Source: Deltaproteobacteria bacterium
Lineage (GTDB): Bacteria > Desulfobacterota > Binatia > Binatales > Binataceae
DNA length: 35,202 nucleotides
Assembly (NCBI GenBank): GCA_021801125.1
Contig: JAJYYI010000130.1
Span: forward strand, 1 to 35,202
Direction of reading: 5' to 3'
Shown here: positions 1 to 8,684 of the stretch, piece after piece
Layout: every line of letters starts with the position of its first letter
How positions within the stretch are numbered: the first letter of the stretch is position 1
Notes under the pieces: generated by a model
What the model was told of the DNA's origin: nothing
What the model saw: only the letters and a program-made list of their open reading frames with translations
Databases searched by the model: none
Program-made: the position numbers and the translations under genes

Positions 1-1133
1 ACGGCCATCTGGACAAGCAGCCGGAGGTGACCGGATGGGCGCAAGGCCTGGGCCCCTGGGAACCGGTGCGCAGGAAAGACCGTCTTTATGGTCGCGGGGC
101 GGCCGACGATGGTTACGCGATGTTCGCCGCGCTGGGCGCGATCGGTGGTCTCCATGCGCAGCGGCTCCCTCACGCGCGTTGCGTGGTCATAATCGAGGCC
201 TGCGAGGAAAGCGGGAGCTTCGATTTGCCGGCCTATATCGACCATTTCGCCAAACGCATCGGCGAGGCCAGCCTGGTGATCGCGTTGGACTCCGGCTGCG
301 CGAACTACGAGCAGCTTTGGTGCACGACCTCCCTGCGCGGTTTAGCGGGCGGCGCGCTGAAGATTGAGGTTCTTACCGAGGGCGTCCATTCGGGCGATGC
401 CGGCGGGGTCGTGCCGGACAGCTTCCGAATCGCTCGTGAACTGCTCGGCCGCCTGGAAGAAGAAAGCACGGGCAATGTGTTGCCGGACGCTTTCCATGTT
501 CCTATCCCCGCCCACAGGCGCGAGCAGGCGAAAGCCGCGGGCGCGGTGCTCGGCGAAAACATGTACCAGCGCTTCCCGTTCGCGTCGGGCGTGCGTCCAT
601 TGTGCGATGACCCGACCGAGCTGGTCCTCAATCGCACCTGGCGTCCGGCGCTTTCGGTTATCGGGGCGGAAGGCCTGCCCGCGCTCGCCAGTGCTGGCAA
701 CGTGCTGCGTCCGATGACAGCGCTCAAGCTTTCGCTGCGACTGCCGCCTACCTGTGACGCAAAAGCGGCCGTGGCGGCCCTCAAAGAGTTGCTCGAACAC
801 GACCCTCCGTGCGGGGCCAAGGTAAGCTTCGAGGCCGATTGGGCGGCGAGCGGATGGCACGCGGCCGAACTCGCGCCCTGGCTCGCACAATCGCTCGAGG
901 CGGCCTCCACGACGTTTTTCGGCAAACCCGCCAGCTTCATGGGCGAGGGCGGCACAATCCCGTTTATCAGCATGTTGGGCGAGCGTTTTCCGCGCGCGCA
1001 ATTTCTTGTGACGGGAGTCTTGGGACCCCAAGCGAATGCTCACGGTCCCAATGAATTCCTACATATCCCAACCGCAAAACGGCTCACGTGCTGCGTGGCG
1101 CAGGTTCTGGCCGACCATTTCCGCCGTTTGTAG
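1..1133 (+). CDS. M20 family metallopeptidase, 5' end missing
   Basis: The gene is already open at the left edge: the frame starting at base 3 reads GHLDKQPE before the first in-window start codon (GTG at 27), and this is the first metal-ligand motif of M20 zinc peptidases. The following family motifs are in order: GRGAADDG (bridging Asp), EACEESGS (catalytic Glu pair), an Asp in VIALDSGC, a dimerisation-domain segment with GVHSG, and a C-terminal His in GPNEFLH. M20 enzymes are usually about 450-480 residues, so roughly 90-100 N-terminal residues lie outside. The family hydrolyses dipeptides, acylated amino acids or related amides; the substrate cannot be read from the sequence. The downstream permease begins 114 bases later. 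The GTG at 27 is not the real start. Confidence 0.9.
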   Translation, partial: GHLDKQPEVTGWAQGLGPWEPVRRKDRLYGRGAADDGYAMFAALGAIGGLHAQRLPHARCVVIIEACEESGSFDLPAYIDHFAKRIGEASLVIALDSGCANYEQLWCTTSLRGLAGGALKIEVLTEGVHSGDAGGVVPDSFRIARELLGRLEEESTGNVLPDAFHVPIPAHRREQAKAAGAVLGENMYQRFPFASGVRPLCDDPTELVLNRTWRPALSVIGAEGLPALASAGNVLRPMTALKLSLRLPPTCDAKAAVAALKELLEHDPPCGAKVSFEADWAASGWHAAELAPWLAQSLEAASTTFFGKPASFMGEGGTIPFISMLGERFPRAQFLVTGVLGPQANAHGPNEFLHIPTAKRLTCCVAQVLADHFRRL

Positions 1134-1247
1134 GAGTCGAGAGTCGGGCCGCCTGGACACCCGTAACACCGAGGCATACCGATGAAACCTCGCCAGCGCC
1201 TGGAGAAGACGAGCCTTTAGATGACCTCGCGGCTTCGAGGGTATCCC

Positions 1248-2291
1248 ATGTCGGCAATCACCGGCACGTTGCTCGTGACCGCGGTCGCGGTCGTCGGGCT
1301 CTACTACGTCAAGTGGAGCCACTATTACCACGTCTATTCTGATGTACTGGCGGGTGGCTCGCTCGGCAGGTCGATCGTCAATAGCAGCGGAGACGTACCA
1401 CCGCAGCCCTCTTGGCACGCCGCCCTCGGTTATGCGGCGCTCTACTGGAGCGCCGTATGGAAAGCCTTGCTGCTCGCCTTGGTTGTCGGCGCCGGCCTAA
1501 AGACGATCGTCCCGAAAAGCTGGGTTCGAAAGATCATGGGGCGGACGGGTTTTGTGGCGGCCGCCGTGGGCGGTTTCGCCGCGGTGCCTTCGATGATGTG
1601 CACCTGCTGCGCGGCGCCGCTGGCAATCGGACTACGCGCGGCTGGGGCGTCGTCAGCGGCGGCGATAGCCTACTGGCTCGGCAATCCGCTGCTCAATCCC
1701 GCAACGCTGATTCTTGCCGCGATGATATTGGGCGTGGGCTGGGCGATGCTGAGGCTCGCTGTCGGCCTCATCCTGGTGTTTGGCTTCGTCGGGCTGGTCG
1801 CTCGACAATCCTACAAGGAGGACGCGGCGAATCTGCACGGCGCGAGCGTCAGCGCTGGCGACGAACAGCCTCAAAGCCTCGGCGCGGCCTGTCTGCGCTG
1901 GGGGACCGACATGGCCAAGATGGCGGTGCGGCTAGTCCCTGAATATGCGGTGCTGGTGATGCTTCTCGGCGCGACGCGCGCCTGGCTTTTTCCCGTCGTC
2001 CCGCTTGCCACTAAGGGAGACAGCCCGCTTTGGTTGGTAGGCATGGCGCTTGCCGGCACGCTCTTCGTGGTTCCCACCGCCGCTGAAATTCCGATCGTCC
2101 AGGCAATGCTGCATCTAGGGATCGGCGCCGGACCTGCGGGTGCTCTGCTCGTCACCCTGCCGGCGATAAGCCTGCCTTCGCTGGTGATGCTCGCCAGAAC
2201 GTTCCCCGTGAAATTGTTGGGCTTGGTCGCGTTCGCAACTGTTTGCGCGGGAGTGCTGACCGGGTTGTTAGCCGTGGCTCTCGGTTTATGA
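1248..2291 (+). CDS. Permease of the YraQ/ArsP_1 (DUF318) type
   Basis: This is an integral membrane protein of 347 residues from the ATG at 1248, preceded by GAGGG with a 6-base spacing; an in-frame ATG at 1221 has a poorer ribosome site. It has an N-terminal membrane segment, then two blocks of about four hydrophobic helices separated by a polar loop (near residues 190-215). The motif CTCC at residues 118-121 followed by APLAIGLRAAG, and the repeated GNPLLNPAT and PTAAEIPIVQ segments, are typical of the PF03773 permeases. Characterised relatives export trivalent methylated organoarsenicals (ArsP), and the cysteine pair is implicated in binding; most members have no known substrate. There is no ars gene nearby, so arsenic export is only a possibility. 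A strong terminator follows at 2409. Confidence 0.8.
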   Translation: MSAITGTLLVTAVAVVGLYYVKWSHYYHVYSDVLAGGSLGRSIVNSSGDVPPQPSWHAALGYAALYWSAVWKALLLALVVGAGLKTIVPKSWVRKIMGRTGFVAAAVGGFAAVPSMMCTCCAAPLAIGLRAAGASSAAAIAYWLGNPLLNPATLILAAMILGVGWAMLRLAVGLILVFGFVGLVARQSYKEDAANLHGASVSAGDEQPQSLGAACLRWGTDMAKMAVRLVPEYAVLVMLLGATRAWLFPVVPLATKGDSPLWLVGMALAGTLFVVPTAAEIPIVQAMLHLGIGAGPAGALLVTLPAISLPSLVMLARTFPVKLLGLVAFATVCAGVLTGLLAVALGL

Positions 2292-2408
2292 CCGAAAAGG
2301 CTAGATTAGCCTGCGGGCGGGTGGGGCCTTGGACCTAGGACGCGCAGGCCATCAGCACAACTTGTTGCCATTGCACTTCCGGCCGCCGGCGGACACTCAC
2401 ATCCCCGC

Positions 2409-2436
2409 CGCTCGCGCTCACACGCGAGCGTTTTTT
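2409..2436 (+). terminator. Rho-independent terminator after the permease
   Basis: Perfect 8-bp stem CGCTCGCG/CGCGAGCG (2409-2416 with 2423-2430), 6-base loop, then six T residues (2431-2436). It lies 118 bases after the permease stop and would end plus-strand transcription before the convergent lipoprotein gene. The T-run is on the plus side only. Confidence 0.85.
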
Positions 2437-2501
2437 GTAAGACCTCGCTCGGGCGACCGCCCGGGAAAAACAAAAATGGAAATGCGCCGAAACGCTTCGA
2501 A

Positions 2502-3287
2502 CTACGGGAAGAACCCGAAGCCGGGCATCATTCCGAAACCACCGAACGGACCGCCAAAGCTTCCGAAGCCGACTCCACCTCCGCCGAAGCCAAACCCAGG
2601 TCCACCGTACATCATCCCGCCCATCGGCATCATGGGCATCATCGGCATCATCTGAGCGCCCTGTTGTTGTTGCTGAATATAGGCCTGAGCGCCCGGCGGC
2701 AACTGGGAGTTTAGAGCGCTCGTGTTAGCCCAGGAGTTGGGAAGGTTCGTGCCGGTGTTGTCCTGGGGAGTGCTCGGAGGCTGGGTGTTGTCCTGCGTCT
2801 GATGTTCGCGACGATACTGCGCGTTGAGGTCGGCTAGGTTGGGACTTACGCGAATGTAATTGGTCACCGGCCAAGACGGGCTGTTCAGGTAGTTCATAAC
2901 CTTGGCAACGGCGTCGTTCTTCCCGTAGGTGCTAGCCACGAAGCCGGACAAAATTATCTTGCGCTGGCCGCCCGGTTCGGTTTGGATATTCGCCTGCACC
3001 AGCGGCAACAGATTGCGATGGAGGTACCCGGTGACGCGGTCGCTCAACTCCTGATCGCTCATCGAGTCGAGCGGTCCCTGAATATGCTCTGAACCGGAAT
3101 TGGAACTAGTGAAGCTGTTTCCGAACTGAGACGAGCCGATGCCGGAAGACTGATAAGAGGTCATCGGCGAGGAACCGGGAAAAGTCTGATAGCTGGAACC
3201 AGCCCCAAGCGAGCAAGCGCATAAAAGCGTCGCGGCGGACACCAGCAACGCTCCTCGGACAAATGTAACTAGCGGTGCCACCTTCAT
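2502..3287 (-). CDS. Met/Gly-rich lipoprotein with a BON-like middle region
   Basis: The start chosen is the ATG at 3287 because it opens directly into a signal peptide (MKVAPLVTFVRGALL) with a lipobox LCAC and lipidated Cys at residue 25; the longer frame to 3341 adds a polar segment that would spoil the signal. 261 residues. After a Ser-rich linker, residues of about 75-155 (SDQELSDRVTGYLHRNLL ... KIILSGFVASTYGKNDAV) alternate helix and strand in the manner of a BON or secretin-like module; this resemblance is weak. The last 70 residues are low complexity: a QQQQQ run, repeated MMPM units, and then a Gly/Phe/Pro tail. The role is unknown, probably envelope-anchored. It lies 111 bases downstream of a second small lipoprotein on the same strand, and the two may be co-transcribed. 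Confidence 0.7.
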   Translation of the reverse strand: MKVAPLVTFVRGALLVSAATLLCACSLGAGSSYQTFPGSSPMTSYQSSGIGSSQFGNSFTSSNSGSEHIQGPLDSMSDQELSDRVTGYLHRNLLPLVQANIQTEPGGQRKIILSGFVASTYGKNDAVAKVMNYLNSPSWPVTNYIRVSPNLADLNAQYRREHQTQDNTQPPSTPQDNTGTNLPNSWANTSALNSQLPPGAQAYIQQQQQGAQMMPMMPMMPMGGMMYGGPGFGFGGGGVGFGSFGGPFGGFGMMPGFGFFP

Positions 3288-3398
3288 TTTCGGCTTGCCG
3301 CCCCTATAATCGAGGCTACGCGCGACGGGGCGGCTTTTCAAGGCTCACCTTGACCTAACCCGTCGAACGCCGTCGGGCTCTCGGTGGAGGAACTCCCA

Positions 3399-3719
3399 CT
3401 AATTGCTGCCCCCTCCCGATGGAACGGAACTCTGACCGCCTTGGTAGTTCTGCTGGCTCTGCCGACTCTGCTCTTGCGCGATTTGGTTGCCCAACAGGAA
3501 CCCGCCCACGCCGCCAACTCCGGCCCCCACCAGCGTGCCGATCACAGGTCCGCCGGCTGCGGCGCCGATAATCGCGCCCAGCGTGGCCCCGGCGGCCACG
3601 CCGACGGCAGGGTCGACGATGCGCGGGGAGAGCGTTTGGTTTGAGCATCCCGCACAGGTCAGAGCCACCGCGCAGCATAACGTAAAGATCGCTGCGGACC
3701 AGGGCTTTGCGCGAAGCAC
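3399..3719 (-). CDS. Small glycine-zipper lipoprotein
   Basis: The start chosen is GTG at 3719, 106 residues. It is preceded by GAGGGG on the minus strand (3727-3732, spacing 7) and opens a textbook signal peptide, LRAKPWSAAIFTLCC, ending in the lipobox CAGC. Longer in-frame starts at 3779 (ATG) and 3788 (TTG) would bury this signal. Residues of about 37-80 are a glycine zipper (GVAAGATLGAIIGAAAGG and GTLVGAGVGGVGGFLLG), as in outer-membrane SlyB/YMGG-like lipoproteins, where GxxxG repeats pack membrane hairpins. The tail is Gln/Ser/Gly-rich. It is upstream of the Met/Gly-rich lipoprotein on the same strand, and its own promoter can be seen at 3788-3818. The function in this organism is not known; an envelope-stability role is inferred. 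Confidence 0.75.
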   Translation of the reverse strand: MLRAKPWSAAIFTLCCAVALTCAGCSNQTLSPRIVDPAVGVAAGATLGAIIGAAAGGPVIGTLVGAGVGGVGGFLLGNQIAQEQSRQSQQNYQGGQSSVPSGGGSN

Positions 3720-4097
3720 CTGACAGCCCCTCGTCCTCTTGCCATATAGATCGTTGGTTTTCGGAGTTGAAGCCTTCATGCAGGCCAATTATCTTTTCGC
3801 TCGGACAGGGCCTGTCAAGCTGTCTTCCTGCCGATTATACCTGCCGCCGAATTCACGCGACGGCGAAGCGCGCCGTTGTCGAATCTCGCGCCTGCGCACA
3901 GCCGTGCACAAGCTAAACTGTCTCTTGTCTATCCTCCATACTAAAGTGCTCGCGAGAGCCAAGGGCGTTTACTCAACCCAGACCGACGCCAGGGATGCGC
4001 GAGGCCGGCGAAGATAAATCGTGGAGGAATGTCGGGTGGCACTTGAAACCGAAGCGCCCGCCAGAGAAGTACTAAGCGGGAGAGGTTCGCGACGACC
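3720..4097. other. Divergent intergenic region, lipoprotein pair / rmuC
   Basis: 378 bases with no convincing gene. It holds the minus-strand promoter and operator described at 3788-3818 and the leader of rmuC, whose GGGAGAGG ribosome site lies at 4078-4085. Short plus-strand frames here have no ribosome site or recognisable content. Confidence 0.6.
3788..3818 (-). promoter_or_regulatory. Candidate sigma-70 promoter with palindromic operator
   Basis: On the minus strand, TTGACA (3813-3818) and GATAAT (3788-3793) are separated by 19 bases, slightly longer than ideal. The predicted start, near 3781, is about 60 bases before the GTG of the glycine-zipper lipoprotein. A perfect inverted repeat GACAGG-G-CCTGTC (3804-3816) overlaps the -35 box and could be an operator. 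Confidence 0.5.
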
Positions 4098-5573
4098 ATG
4101 GCCGAGTCAGCGCTAGCGATAGCGTTAGTTGTAGCTGCCGGTGCCGTCGGATGGCTTTTAGGATTCCTTGGTTATCTAAGGGAGAAAGACCGGCTTAGCC
4201 GCGCGCAAGAGCAGCTTAAGAGCTACGCGGAACAAACCGCAAATCTCGCGCAAGCGAACGCCACGCTGCGCGACCAACTCGTCGAGGCGCAAAAGCAAGG
4301 CTTTCACGCCCAGGGGCGGCTAGGCGAAATCGAGCGCGCACGCGCGGAAGGCCTCGAACGGGAAAACCAGTTAGCACGCGAGCTTGAGCAATTACGCCGA
4401 CAGCTCGGCGAGACCGAGAGCCAGAGGCAGGCGCACGAAGCTCGCCTGGCGCAGATGCGCAGCAACATCGAAGAGCAAAGAGCCCTTCTGAGCCAAGCGC
4501 AAGACGCGCTCTCAGCCGCCTTCAAGTCGCTCGCCGCCGACGCGCTCAAGGGCAGTAACGAGGAGTTCCTGAAGCTTGCCGGCGAACGGATGGACACGAT
4601 CCACAAGCAGGCGGCGAGCGACCTCGAGCGCCGCCAGCGCAGCATAGAGGAGGTCGTCGCCCCGATGCGGGCGAGCCTCGATCGACTCGACCGCGAAATC
4701 CATCGCCTCGACGAAGATCGGCGCGGCGCGCAAGGCCAACTGACCCAGCTTTTGGAGACGCTGACCAGCAAAACGGAACGTCTGGCCGACGCTCTTAGCC
4801 GGCCCGCGGTCAGGGGACGATGGGGCGAGATCCAGCTCCGCAACGTGGTCGAAATCGCCGGCATGGCAAACCATTGCGACTTTCTCGAACAAACCGGGGT
4901 CGCGAGCGCGGATGGTAGGCTGCGCCCGGATATGAAGATTAATCTTCCCGCCGGCAGGACGATCGTGGTCGACTCCAAGGTTCCGTTGCAAGCCTACCTC
5001 GAAGCGCTGGACATGACGGATAACGAGCAGCGCGCCGCGCGGCTTAGCGACCATGCGCGTCAGGTCCGCGCGCATATCGACCAGCTAAGCTCGAAGGCCT
5101 ACTGGGAGCTTTTCGACTCGGCGCCCGAGTTCGTGGTTCTCTTCCTGCCCGGTGAGATGCTTTTCAGCGCTGCTCTCCAGTTCGATCCGACGCTGATCGA
5201 AGAGGGCGCCAAGCGCAAGGTCATCCTGGCCACCCCGACCACGCTGATCGCGCTGCTCAAAGCCGTCGCCTACGGCTGGCGCCACGAGCAGATCGCGCAG
5301 AACGCGCGGCGGATCAGCGAGCTTGGCCAGGAGCTGCACGAACGACTCGCCACGATGGCCGAGCATATGGCGAGCCTAGGGAATACCTTGAATCAGTCGG
5401 TGGCTCAATACAACAGAGCGGTGGGCTCGCTCGAACAGCGCGTGATGTCGGCTGCCCGACGGTTCAAGGAACTCGGCGCGGAGAGCAAGAAGGAGATAAA
5501 GCAGCTCGAGCAGGTCGATAACGTCGCGCGCCCGCTCTTGCCACTGCCAAGTGAACCCGCGGACAAAACTTAG
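4098..5573 (+). CDS. rmuC: DNA recombination protein RmuC
   Basis: 491 residues, the usual length for the family. The architecture is an N-terminal membrane anchor (residues 3-24, ALAIALVVAAGAVGWLLGFL), a long charged coiled coil (about 30-215), then the RmuC domain (about 220-470). Diagnostic segments are VRGRWGEIQLRNVVEIAGM, a Cys/Asp-rich DFLEQTG, RPDMKINLPAGRTIVVDSK and FVVLFLPGEMLFSAAL; the domain is related to restriction-type nucleases (the D and the DSK pair). E. coli rmuC limits recombination at inverted repeats, and in other bacteria RmuC cleaves DNA trapped in conflicts. The ATG at 4098 follows GGGAGAGG by 12 bases. It is convergent with the regulator gene downstream, 165 bases away. 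Confidence 0.93.
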   Translation: MAESALAIALVVAAGAVGWLLGFLGYLREKDRLSRAQEQLKSYAEQTANLAQANATLRDQLVEAQKQGFHAQGRLGEIERARAEGLERENQLARELEQLRRQLGETESQRQAHEARLAQMRSNIEEQRALLSQAQDALSAAFKSLAADALKGSNEEFLKLAGERMDTIHKQAASDLERRQRSIEEVVAPMRASLDRLDREIHRLDEDRRGAQGQLTQLLETLTSKTERLADALSRPAVRGRWGEIQLRNVVEIAGMANHCDFLEQTGVASADGRLRPDMKINLPAGRTIVVDSKVPLQAYLEALDMTDNEQRAARLSDHARQVRAHIDQLSSKAYWELFDSAPEFVVLFLPGEMLFSAALQFDPTLIEEGAKRKVILATPTTLIALLKAVAYGWRHEQIAQNARRISELGQELHERLATMAEHMASLGNTLNQSVAQYNRAVGSLEQRVMSAARRFKELGAESKKEIKQLEQVDNVARPLLPLPSEPADKT

Positions 5574-5738
5574 AGCTCCGACCGACCCCCGACGCGGGCA
5601 GCTTTGAGTCCGACGTTTGCCGCCAACGCATCACGACCGCGGCGGCTGTCGGGCCGCCTCAAGCAAACCCGGAACTTCTGCTCAACCGGCAGATTCTTGA
5701 GCAAAACGCGGCTTGGCGCGGGCTTGCGCTGCGCGGCA

Positions 5739-7151
5739 CTACTCGGTGTCGCTTGCGTTCGCGCCTTCCGGCTTTTTGAGCCCGAATTTCTCGAGACGAT
5801 ATTGCAAGGTACGGTAACTCATGCCCAGCAGCTTCGCGGCCTTGGCGATCACCCAATTGCTTCGTTCCATCGCTTGAATGATCAAGTCGCGCTCGAAGCG
5901 CTCAAAGTTGATTCCCAAAGGCGGGAGTTCATAGCGGTCCGCGCGCTGCTTGCCCGCGCTTTGCTCCGGACGTCGGCGCTCCAACACTTCCGGAGTGAGG
6001 TCGGCCACGCCAACAACTTCGCCGTCGCATAGCAGCACGGCGCGCTCGATAGCCGATTCGAGCTGGCGGATATTTCCGGGCCACGAATAGTCTATCAGCG
6101 CCTCCATCGCTTCGCGGTTGATCTCCTTGACGTGCCCGCCGGAAATGTGGCTGAACCGGCGCAGAAAGTGATTGGCCAACAGCGCGATATCAGAGCGCCG
6201 CTCGCGCAAAGGCGGAAGGTTAATTTTGAATACGTTGACGCGGTAGTAAAGGTCCTGGCGGAAGCGCCCTTCGGCGACCTCCTGCGCCAGGTCGCGATTG
6301 GTGGCCGCGAGCAGTCTCACGTCGAGCGGCAAGGATTCATGCCCGCCGACGCGGCGAATTTCTTTTTCCTGCAGCACGCGCAGAATTTTTCCCTGGAGAC
6401 CGATGTCGAGATCGGCGATCTCGTCCAAAAAGAGGGTCGAACGATCGGCCGCTTCGAACAACCCTATCTTACGTTCCGTCGCCCCGGTAAAGGCGCCGCG
6501 CTCGTGGCCGAATAGTTCGTTTTCGATAAGGCTTCCCGGTATAGCCGAACAGTTTATCGCCACGAACGGTCTTTGCGCGCGCGGCGAGAGCCTGTGGATG
6601 GCTCGCGCGATCAGCTCCTTGCCGGTGCCGCTTTCGCCCTCGATCAGCACCGTGGTGTTCGACGGCGCTACCTTGCGAACGATCTTAACCACCTCGAGAA
6701 AGGCGGGGTCTTGGCCGATAATGCCCTCCAACTCCAGTTTTCCTTCAAGGCTGGTGCGCAGCAGCATGATTTCCTGCTGCAGCCCGGCGAGTTCCGCGGC
6801 TTTGGTCACCGCCATCACCAGCGTCTCGCGATCGATCGGCTTGGTGAGGTAGTAAAACGCCCCGTTTTTCATCGCCTTGACCGCGTTGTCGATCGAGCCG
6901 TACGCGGTGACCAGCACGACCTGCGTGGCGGGATGCTTCTGGCGTAACTCAAGCAGAAGCTGCTCGCCGCTCATCCCCGGCATCATGAGGTCGGTCACCA
7001 CCACGTCGAATCGGCTGAGCGCGATCATTTCGAGCGCGCGTTTGGCCGCCGCCGCCTCTTCAACCAGAAAGCCCTCTTCGCGAAGCGTTTCGACCGTAAT
7101 CTGACGCTCGCGTTCGTTGTCCTCAACCAGTAAGACCGACGCCTGCCTCAT
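5739..7151 (-). CDS. Sigma-54-dependent response regulator, NtrC family
   Basis: 470 residues with the complete three-part architecture. Receiver domain (1-120): acidic D11, phospho-acceptor D54 in TDLMMPG, T82, K104 followed by Pro. AAA+ domain (about 140-370): Walker A GESGTGKE, the sigma-54 contact loop GAFTGA, Walker B LFLDEIADL and the arginine-finger region. Fis-type helix-turn-helix at the C-terminus (AMERSNWVIAKAAKLLGMS). When phosphorylated such proteins oligomerise and open promoters bound by sigma-54 RNA polymerase. The gene starts inside the stop of the histidine kinase upstream (ATGA overlap), so the pair is translationally coupled and cognate. The target genes are not evident. 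The best match in style is the ZraR/AtoC/HydG group, which cannot be separated here. Confidence 0.95.
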   Translation of the reverse strand: MRQASVLLVEDNERERQITVETLREEGFLVEEAAAAKRALEMIALSRFDVVVTDLMMPGMSGEQLLLELRQKHPATQVVLVTAYGSIDNAVKAMKNGAFYYLTKPIDRETLVMAVTKAAELAGLQQEIMLLRTSLEGKLELEGIIGQDPAFLEVVKIVRKVAPSNTTVLIEGESGTGKELIARAIHRLSPRAQRPFVAINCSAIPGSLIENELFGHERGAFTGATERKIGLFEAADRSTLFLDEIADLDIGLQGKILRVLQEKEIRRVGGHESLPLDVRLLAATNRDLAQEVAEGRFRQDLYYRVNVFKINLPPLRERRSDIALLANHFLRRFSHISGGHVKEINREAMEALIDYSWPGNIRQLESAIERAVLLCDGEVVGVADLTPEVLERRRPEQSAGKQRADRYELPPLGINFERFERDLIIQAMERSNWVIAKAAKLLGMSYRTLQYRLEKFGLKKPEGANASDTE

Positions 7152-8614
7152 ACGCTGATTTCCGTTGCGCTAAGCGGAAAGGAAAAGAGCACCTCCGCCC
7201 CCGGCGGAGGGTCGTTGGGCCGGATAGAGATCGTTCCTCCGTGCTTGATCACGATCGCACGCGAGGTGAAAAGGCCCAGCCCGATTCCGTCCAGCTTGGT
7301 GGTGAAAAACGGCTCAAAGACGCGTTGCGCGACCTCCGGCGTCATGCCCACGCCGGTATCTCGGAAGACGATCTCCAGCCGCTCCTGCGCCTGCCTGAAA
7401 CCGACCGTCAGAGTCCCCCCCTCCGGCATCGCGGCGATCGCGTTCGACACTACATTGACAAAGCAGGTTCGCAGCTTCTCCGCGTCGACGTTGAGTACCG
7501 TGCCGGCAACTTCGCACTGCTCCTGGACCGTGATGCCCTGGCTCTTCATTTTGGACTCCGTGAGCGCGAGCACGTCACGAACCAGCGCGCGCACGTCGGT
7601 TGGCGCCGGCCGGATCTCAATCGGTTTACCATAATCAAGAAAGTTCTGAATCAAGGCTGAGAGCCGCCGCACTTCGTCTTTGATCAACGCCACCTGGCGA
7701 AGAAAGGGATTGCGTTCGCTGTCGTTTAGCGGCGCATAGCGGTTGCGGACCTGATCGACCGCGAGGCTGATGAAATTGAGCGGGTTCTTGATTTCATGGG
7801 CGAGGCTTCCGGCGAGCTGGCCCAGTGCGGTGAACCGCTCCAGCCGGTTGAGCTCGTGTTCGCGCTCACGCGCGCGCCGAAGTTGCGTCACCATGTCGTT
7901 GAAGCTTCGCGTCAGAAGCCCGACTTCGTCCCGCCGCGAAGTCTCGGGCACCGGCTCCAGGCCGCGCGCCGCGACGTTTTGCGCCGCCTCGGCGACGGCG
8001 TGCACCGGACGCACGTAGCGGTCCGCGAGGAAATACGAAAACACTATCCCGGCGGCGAAGATCAGCGAGGCCAGCGCTATGAGGCGCGTTTGATTCTGGC
8101 GCAGCGCCTCGGTCAGATTGCCGAATTTCACGTTCACGTAGATGTAGCCCATCAGATGGTCTTCGATCTCGACCGGAATGTAATAGACGGCCTCACCCTC
8201 GTCCCCGACACGGTGATACACCGGCAATCTACCGCCGGGACCCGCTCCCGCGTTCAGGCCGTCCTCGGCGCGCTTGAGCCCCGATTTAAGCGCGGTGCCG
8301 ATGAGCTTGGGATTCGAGCTGTTGATAATCAAGTCCTGGGTGGAGACGATGGAGACCTCGAGCTTTTCGTTGCCCTCTTCGCTGACAAATTTCTGCAGCA
8401 ACTCGGGGTCGGTTTTGCCGACCGCCGTAAGCTCGCGCACGCTGATATGAATCGCGTTGGCCAGGGCGCCAACATTCTGCTCCGTGGCCGCAACGATCGC
8501 ATTTTGCGTGCTCAGGCTCACCGCCACCGCGGCGCCCATGGTGAGCGCCAGCAGCACGACCATGATTAGGACTAATTTGGCCTTAAGGTTTAGGCCTGGT
8601 AAGTACGGCTTCAT
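7148..8614 (-). CDS. Membrane sensor histidine kinase, partner of the NtrC-type regulator
   Basis: 488 residues. Membrane segment 1 at about 12-34, a periplasmic sensor region of about 140 residues, membrane segment 2 at about 178-197 (LIALASLIFAAGIVFSYFLA), HAMP domain (198-250), dimerisation/phospho-acceptor helix with H273 in SLAHEIKNPLNF, then an ATPase domain with N box (VNVVSNAIAAMPEGG), G1 (DTGVGM) and G2 (GIGLGLF). The HEIKNP form is typical of NtrB/ZraS-like kinases that work with sigma-54 regulators. The periplasmic part looks like a single-Cache or four-helix sensor (it ends with YYIPVEIEDHLMGYIYVNV), but the ligand is unknown. No clear Shine-Dalgarno sequence precedes the ATG at 8614. 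It is followed by the regulator with a 4-base overlap. Confidence 0.94.
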   Translation of the reverse strand: MKPYLPGLNLKAKLVLIMVVLLALTMGAAVAVSLSTQNAIVAATEQNVGALANAIHISVRELTAVGKTDPELLQKFVSEEGNEKLEVSIVSTQDLIINSSNPKLIGTALKSGLKRAEDGLNAGAGPGGRLPVYHRVGDEGEAVYYIPVEIEDHLMGYIYVNVKFGNLTEALRQNQTRLIALASLIFAAGIVFSYFLADRYVRPVHAVAEAAQNVAARGLEPVPETSRRDEVGLLTRSFNDMVTQLRRAREREHELNRLERFTALGQLAGSLAHEIKNPLNFISLAVDQVRNRYAPLNDSERNPFLRQVALIKDEVRRLSALIQNFLDYGKPIEIRPAPTDVRALVRDVLALTESKMKSQGITVQEQCEVAGTVLNVDAEKLRTCFVNVVSNAIAAMPEGGTLTVGFRQAQERLEIVFRDTGVGMTPEVAQRVFEPFFTTKLDGIGLGLFTSRAIVIKHGGTISIRPNDPPPGAEVLFSFPLSATEISV

Positions 8615-8684
8615 TTGCGCTGCGTCGGAGCGCGCTATCGAAGCGGTCCGCGCCGTCGCCGCCGCCTTCGCTGGTCATGGGATG

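Noticed and set aside
305..1043. Long minus-strand frames opposite the M20 peptidase
   Set aside because: Shadows of a high-GC gene; their translations show no family features.
2329..2655. Pro-rich 108-residue plus-strand frame
   Set aside because: Mostly antisense to the Gly/Met-rich lipoprotein tail and crossing the terminator at 2409.
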